From JAUIAI01 sp049680625 (lineage in GTDB: Bacteria; Pseudomonadota; Gammaproteobacteria; Burkholderiales; Burkholderiaceae_E), in NCBI GenBank assembly GCA_049680625.1, contig JBAUID010000208.1, positions 1-24,537 of the forward strand: a stretch of 24,537 nt of DNA. Direction: 5' to 3'. This document shows, one piece after another, positions 21,196 through 24,537 of this stretch. Position 1 is the stretch's first letter, and every line of letters starts with the position of its first letter. The notes under the pieces are model-generated. The model worked only from the letters and a program-made list of their open reading frames with translations, ran no database searches and was not told the origin of the DNA. The translations under genes were made by a program, and so were the position numbers.

Positions 21196-22737
21196 GTGAA
21201 AACGTTGGTTGGACTTAAGGCAATGGATCTCTTATCTTCCGGCGTTAAAGGCGACGCGAATCCAGGCGGCCTGGCATATGCGAAAGACAATTCGCTACGC
21301 CATGAGCCGCCGTTGTTTGTGAGCCTTGATGCCACTTTATTGCGCACCGACGTATTCTTTGAGCACGTCGCTGCCGCCTTGCGCGCGTATCCGTTGCAAG
21401 CGCTGCTTGCCTTGTTCTATATCTTTCGCGGCCGGGCTGCGATTAAGCAGGCGTTTGGCCGAATTGGCGGGGTGAGCGCCAATGCGTTGCCGTATCGACG
21501 TAAGTTCAGACGCTGGCTGCAAGAGCAGTATGAAAGCGGCCGAACAATTATTTTATCGACCAGTGCGGACAGGCAGGCGGCCCAGGCGGTTTCTGATCAT
21601 CTGGGCATCTTCAGTGCTGTCCAGGCTAGTGACGGCCAGACATACAACAGCGGCCTGAACAAGCTTGATGCCATTTTGGCTTACACCGACAACGGCCCGT
21701 TTGACTATTGCGGTGCCAAACATGTTGACCTGGTGATTCTGGCTGAAGCCAGGCATGCGGTGATCGTTGGCACCAGCCGCTCAGTAATCCAGGCAGCCAC
21801 CCGCGAGGGTAATGCCGACCTGCGTTTTGCCCGTCAGGATGATCCGCATCAGATCCGGCACTGGATTCACGCCATCCGGCCATTCCACTGGCTGAAGAAT
21901 CTGTTGGTCATGGTGCCTTTTTTCACTTCTTTCCTCGTGACAGAAACCAGTGCGCTGCTCAACGCCTTTCTGGCGGCGGTTGCCATGTGCTTTGCGGCCT
22001 CTGCCGGATACCTGATTAATGACTTGCTGGATATGCAGGCGGACCGAGTGCATCCGCGCAAACGGAAACGTCCGTTTGCGGCGGGCCGGCTGACCGCCGC
22101 TGAAGGAATGGGCGGGGCATTTCTGTTGTTGTTATTGTCTGCGGCCATTGCCTTATGGGTTGGGCCGGCAGTGCTTGGCTGGATCGTTGTTTACCTGATG
22201 GGCACTTTCTCTTATTCGGTGTTGTTCAAGCGTGAGCCCATTGTCGATGTGGTTGTGCTGGCAGCTTTACATACGATTCGAATTATTGTCGGAGCCGTTG
22301 CGGTTAGCGTGCCTTTGTCGTTCTGGCTGTTGGCATTTTCAATTTTCTTTTTCTTCAGCCTTGCCGTCATGAAGCGATGCGGTGAACTGATTATCCGCCG
22401 CGAGCGCGGCGAACAGACGACATCGGGCCGGGGCTATCGGGTTGCTGACTTGTCGGTTCTGCAACCTGCCGGTATTTCGGCCGGTATTGCAGCTGTACTG
22501 GTACTTGCCTTGTACGTGCACTCGCCGCTGGTGATAGAGCGTTACCCGATGCCTCAGGCTTTATGGCTGGCGCTGATCGCACTATTAGTCTGGACAACAC
22601 GGGCGTGGTTTGATACGTCGCGTGGCCTGATGCTTGATGATCCGTTGTTATACGCCGTGCGGCACCGGCGCGGCCGGATGCTGCTGCTGCTGGTGGCGGC
22701 GTCGTTCAGCCTGGCGTCCCTGTGGGGGTTGGGATAA
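21196..22737 (+). CDS. Fusion of a degenerate HAD-like domain and a UbiA-family prenyltransferase
   Basis: 513 residues from GTG at 21196; ATG at 21223 is an alternative. Residues about 38-205 resemble a HAD phosphatase: LFVSLDATLLRTD, ILSTSADRQAAQAVSDHLG and FDYCGAKHVDL. The nucleophile position of DxDGT is Ser (S43), and the acidic GD of motif IV is GA (G173-A174), so phosphatase activity is unlikely. From about 220 to the end is a membrane UbiA domain with about eight helices. The Mg-diphosphate motif NDLLDMQADRVHPRKRKRPF starts at N275, as in the decaprenyl-phosphate phosphoribosyltransferase-like branch. A second acidic patch expected near 345-350 is seen only as EPIVDV. It likely transfers a polyprenyl group at the inner membrane; acceptor unknown. 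Confidence 0.86.
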   Translation: MKTLVGLKAMDLLSSGVKGDANPGGLAYAKDNSLRHEPPLFVSLDATLLRTDVFFEHVAAALRAYPLQALLALFYIFRGRAAIKQAFGRIGGVSANALPYRRKFRRWLQEQYESGRTIILSTSADRQAAQAVSDHLGIFSAVQASDGQTYNSGLNKLDAILAYTDNGPFDYCGAKHVDLVILAEARHAVIVGTSRSVIQAATREGNADLRFARQDDPHQIRHWIHAIRPFHWLKNLLVMVPFFTSFLVTETSALLNAFLAAVAMCFAASAGYLINDLLDMQADRVHPRKRKRPFAAGRLTAAEGMGGAFLLLLLSAAIALWVGPAVLGWIVVYLMGTFSYSVLFKREPIVDVVVLAALHTIRIIVGAVAVSVPLSFWLLAFSIFFFFSLAVMKRCGELIIRRERGEQTTSGRGYRVADLSVLQPAGISAGIAAVLVLALYVHSPLVIERYPMPQALWLALIALLVWTTRAWFDTSRGLMLDDPLLYAVRHRRGRMLLLLVAASFSLASLWGLG

Positions 22738-22776
22738 AAGGCTGGGGTTACGGGCTGAGGTTAAGGCTTATCGAGT

Positions 22777-23823
22777 TTATTCGCGCGACGCCGGGCCGCG
22801 TTCTGCACGCCACTGGCTGACATACTGACCAACTATCTGCTTTTCGTCATCGGGGCGTTGTGCATATAGACGTTTGTATAAGTGTTGTGCTCCCTGCGGA
22901 GCATCATTGTTTTTCGGACGGTTTGCGGCCAGGCTAATCCATTGCAAGGCCCGCGCTGAGTTCTGCGGAACCCCCCGTCCTTGTTCATACAATTTGCCCA
23001 GCCGATACTGGCCCCATGCAGAGCCCAGGTTCGCTGATTTCTCATAAGATCTGGCCGCAGCAGCCCAGTCTTGTTCAAAGCCAGCCAAACCGTTTTCCTG
23101 AAGCCATCCGATGCGTTCGTGAGCATTGGCGTGATGACGGTCGGCAGCCTGACGGTAAAAACCCAAGGCCTGGTTTATATTTTTATTTGATGCGCGGCCA
23201 AACTGTGCAAACACGCCCAGCTTAAACATCGCTTCGGCGTCTCCCTGGACCGCACTTTGCTCATACAACTTTTTTGCCTGCGAATCACTTTGGTTCACCC
23301 CGTGACCCAGTTCATATAAGGCGGCCAGTGCCGTACGGGCTCTCACGTCACCTTGATCAGCAGACTGCTGATACCACAGGGCCGCTTGCTCCCAGTCTTT
23401 CTTCAGACCAATGCCGCGATAGTAAAGTTGAGCCAGATCAGCTTGGGCGCCGGCATGGCCTTTTGTTGCTGCTTTATAAAACCAACTCGCTGCGTTGGCA
23501 GGGTCGCGCCTGGTGCCGCGTCCTTTCAAATACATCTGGCCGAGCAACCACTGCGCGTTGGTATCACCCGCCCAGGCTGCCTGATCAAACAAGAGGAGGG
23601 CGCGTTTGTAGTCACCACGCTGATACGCCTTGCGTCCATCTTCAAAGCCGGCTGCCGTAGCGACACTGCCAAGATATACGCAGGTAGCGCACAAGACCGT
23701 AAACAAGAAGGCGATTCGAATTGCCTGTCGGTAGTGCCGCGGCGCTTTTTCGTTACTGTTGTCGACGTTGCTGCGAGTGTCAGCAGCACTGCGAGGTAGG
23801 GTATTAAAATTTTGTCGATTCAT
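22777..23823 (-). CDS. Sel1-repeat (SLR/TPR-like) protein, membrane-anchored or exported
   Basis: 348 residues from ATG at 23823. A hydrophobic stretch around residues 36-57 (IAFLFTVLCATCVYLGSVAT) after a polar, basic N-terminus looks like a signal anchor or a long signal peptide with possible cleavage near ATAAG. Then come a TPR-like half (AYQRGDYKRALLLFDQAAWA) and about six Sel1 units of about 36 residues; examples are LGQMYLKGRGTRRD, LAQLYYRGIGLKKD, LAALYELGHG and LGKLYEQGRGVPQN. Sel1 proteins bind partner proteins in the envelope and often assist in regulation or assembly. It faces the UbiA gene with a 39-bp gap. Partner unknown. Confidence 0.92.
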   Translation of the reverse strand: MNRQNFNTLPRSAADTRSNVDNSNEKAPRHYRQAIRIAFLFTVLCATCVYLGSVATAAGFEDGRKAYQRGDYKRALLLFDQAAWAGDTNAQWLLGQMYLKGRGTRRDPANAASWFYKAATKGHAGAQADLAQLYYRGIGLKKDWEQAALWYQQSADQGDVRARTALAALYELGHGVNQSDSQAKKLYEQSAVQGDAEAMFKLGVFAQFGRASNKNINQALGFYRQAADRHHANAHERIGWLQENGLAGFEQDWAAAARSYEKSANLGSAWGQYRLGKLYEQGRGVPQNSARALQWISLAANRPKNNDAPQGAQHLYKRLYAQRPDDEKQIVGQYVSQWRAERGPASRE

Positions 23824-24057
23824 TTTGACTGGCTGCTATGTTCGCAATCGTTAATTGCAATCATCTTAATATCTGTTGTTTGCCTGTGACGATAAAAAGC
23901 GGACTTTTGTCACGGTTTCGGATTAGCTTTCAGATCAACGTCAGCAGACTCGACAACATCCGTCGGTGGCTTTTCCAGATTGCCGGTTATGGTAAAAACG
24001 CCCACTAAACCGGGCATAACAGTGGCGTAAAAATAGCAACGAAAATCGCAACAAAAC

Positions 24058-24076
24058 GGCCGCGTCATTCACGGCC
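24058..24076 (-). terminator. Hairpin after the DoxX remnant
   Basis: GGCCG (24058-24062) and CGGCC (24072-24076) pair across a 9-nt loop. On the minus strand the stem is followed by GTTTTGTTGC, terminator-like but not a pure T-run. It lies 18 nt downstream of the remnant's stop. Confidence 0.4.
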
Positions 24077-24093
24077 TATGTCAGGTGAGTTGG

Positions 24094-24270
24094 TCAGGCA
24101 ATTGAAGAAACAAATATTTGAAACACCGCGGTCATGCCCGGCAAGGCCAAAGCGGAGATCCGGGTGAACGAAGCCGGCGCCTCAAGAATAGGAAACAAGT
24201 GCTCCGAATACGTGGCCAAGTAAGCGGCGAACTCACTGGGTAAGAACGGCAGCTTGTACGCGTTTTCTAA
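24094..24270 (-). pseudogene. DoxX-family membrane protein remnant
   Basis: This 58-codon minus-strand stretch, bounded by stops at 24271-24273 and 24094-24096, translates LENAYKLPFLPSEFAAYLAT, then YSEHLFPILEAP, FTRISALALPGMTAVFQIFV and SSIA. DoxX proteins carry a very similar central core (a ...EYKLPLLPPE.AAYLAT.AEHLFP pattern followed by FTRLSALALLGM and QIFV). The N-terminal helix, the piece before LEN, and everything after QIFV are missing or unrelated, so this is a broken gene, with an in-frame stop just before it. An open frame of 32 codons in the same phase (ATG 24369 to TGA 24271) does not look like DoxX. Only part of the core survives. Confidence 0.75.
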
Positions 24271-24537
24271 TCAGATGCCATCCGCCGGATGGGCCAGCGC
24301 CTCATTGTCGTACTCCGGTTTGAGGCTCATGCCCGCGGTTGGCATTGAACGGTGCAGCATTTCTGCCATTGCGATTTTACTTCTTTCAAAGCACCCATTC
24401 CTTTCGGGGTCTTGACAGGCTTGTCGACTGACCGGGAGAGAGTTCGGACAGAGTTTGCTCGCGCGATCAATGGGGAAAAGTGCAGGATCAAGCGGGTGAG
24501 CAGGCGCATGAGCAGGCGCGGCCCACGGACTTAGTCC

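Larger units (their letters stand above)
23824..24537. other. Gene-poor end region
   Basis: No intact gene is supported in these 714 bp. It contains the upstream region of the Sel1 gene, an imperfect hairpin with GTGAC/GTCAC arms (23886-23913), the DoxX remnant and a hairpin after it. The right-hand 24,370-24,537 part has only short frames without recognisable family features. Confidence 0.7.

Noticed and set aside
24134..24223. Short plus-strand frame starting MPGKAKAEIR
   Set aside because: It runs antisense to the DoxX remnant, has no good ribosome binding site and no family features.
24327..24509. 60-codon minus-strand frame at the right edge
   Set aside because: Its translation has no recognisable domain and it overlaps a second weak frame; not supported as a gene.

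Overview
The window looks like part of a gammaproteobacterial chromosome of moderate GC content (by eye about 55%). The rpsO-pnp pair is typical of Proteobacteria, coding density is high, and the gene content combines fatty-acid/acyl-CoA metabolism with membrane-bound cyclic-di-GMP signalling. I cannot name a genus. There is no phage, insertion sequence, CRISPR array, tRNA or rRNA that I can see.

Layout. (1) 1-366, minus: 5' part of a thiolase-like protein that runs off the left edge. (2) 367-3177: rpsO and pnp with a promoter and an RNA-structured intergenic region; a bidirectional terminator closes pnp and the convergent operon. (3) 3236-7100, minus: a 7TM-PAS-GGDEF-EAL protein followed by a FeeM/LuxI-type N-acyltransferase-like gene. 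(4) 7309-10410, minus: a degenerate 3-hydroxyacyl-CoA dehydrogenase homologue with a striking histidine-rich insertion, then a Nudix (NUDT19-like) / metallo-beta-lactamase fusion. (5) 10692-12477, plus: a second FeeM-like acyltransferase closely coupled to a PLP enzyme of the ACC deaminase/D-cysteine desulfhydrase family. (6) 12461-16454, minus: a second 7TM-PAS-GGDEF-EAL protein with a dead GGDEF domain, flanked by two small membrane proteins that resemble each other. (7) 16680-21008: a beta-oxidation cluster: LCAD-like acyl-CoA dehydrogenase and thiolase (plus) facing a hotdog thioesterase and an AtuD-like acyl-CoA dehydrogenase (minus). (8) 21196-23823: a HAD-UbiA fusion facing a Sel1-repeat protein. 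(9) 23824-24537: gene-poor, holding a DoxX-family remnant.

How it may fit together (inference). Several genes make, trim or consume acyl-CoA (two acyl-CoA dehydrogenases, thiolase, thioesterase, NUDT19-like CoA hydrolase, degenerate hydroxyacyl-CoA dehydrogenase). Both FeeM-like proteins would use acyl-ACP or acyl-CoA to acylate an amino-group donor, and each lies beside a 7TM receptor-like protein with an apparently intact EAL phosphodiesterase domain. The pattern of acyltransferase plus membrane c-di-GMP receptor, present twice, is the most interesting candidate system: it could be production and sensing of an N-acyl-amino-acid-type signal. This is a hypothesis from gene proximity and motifs only.
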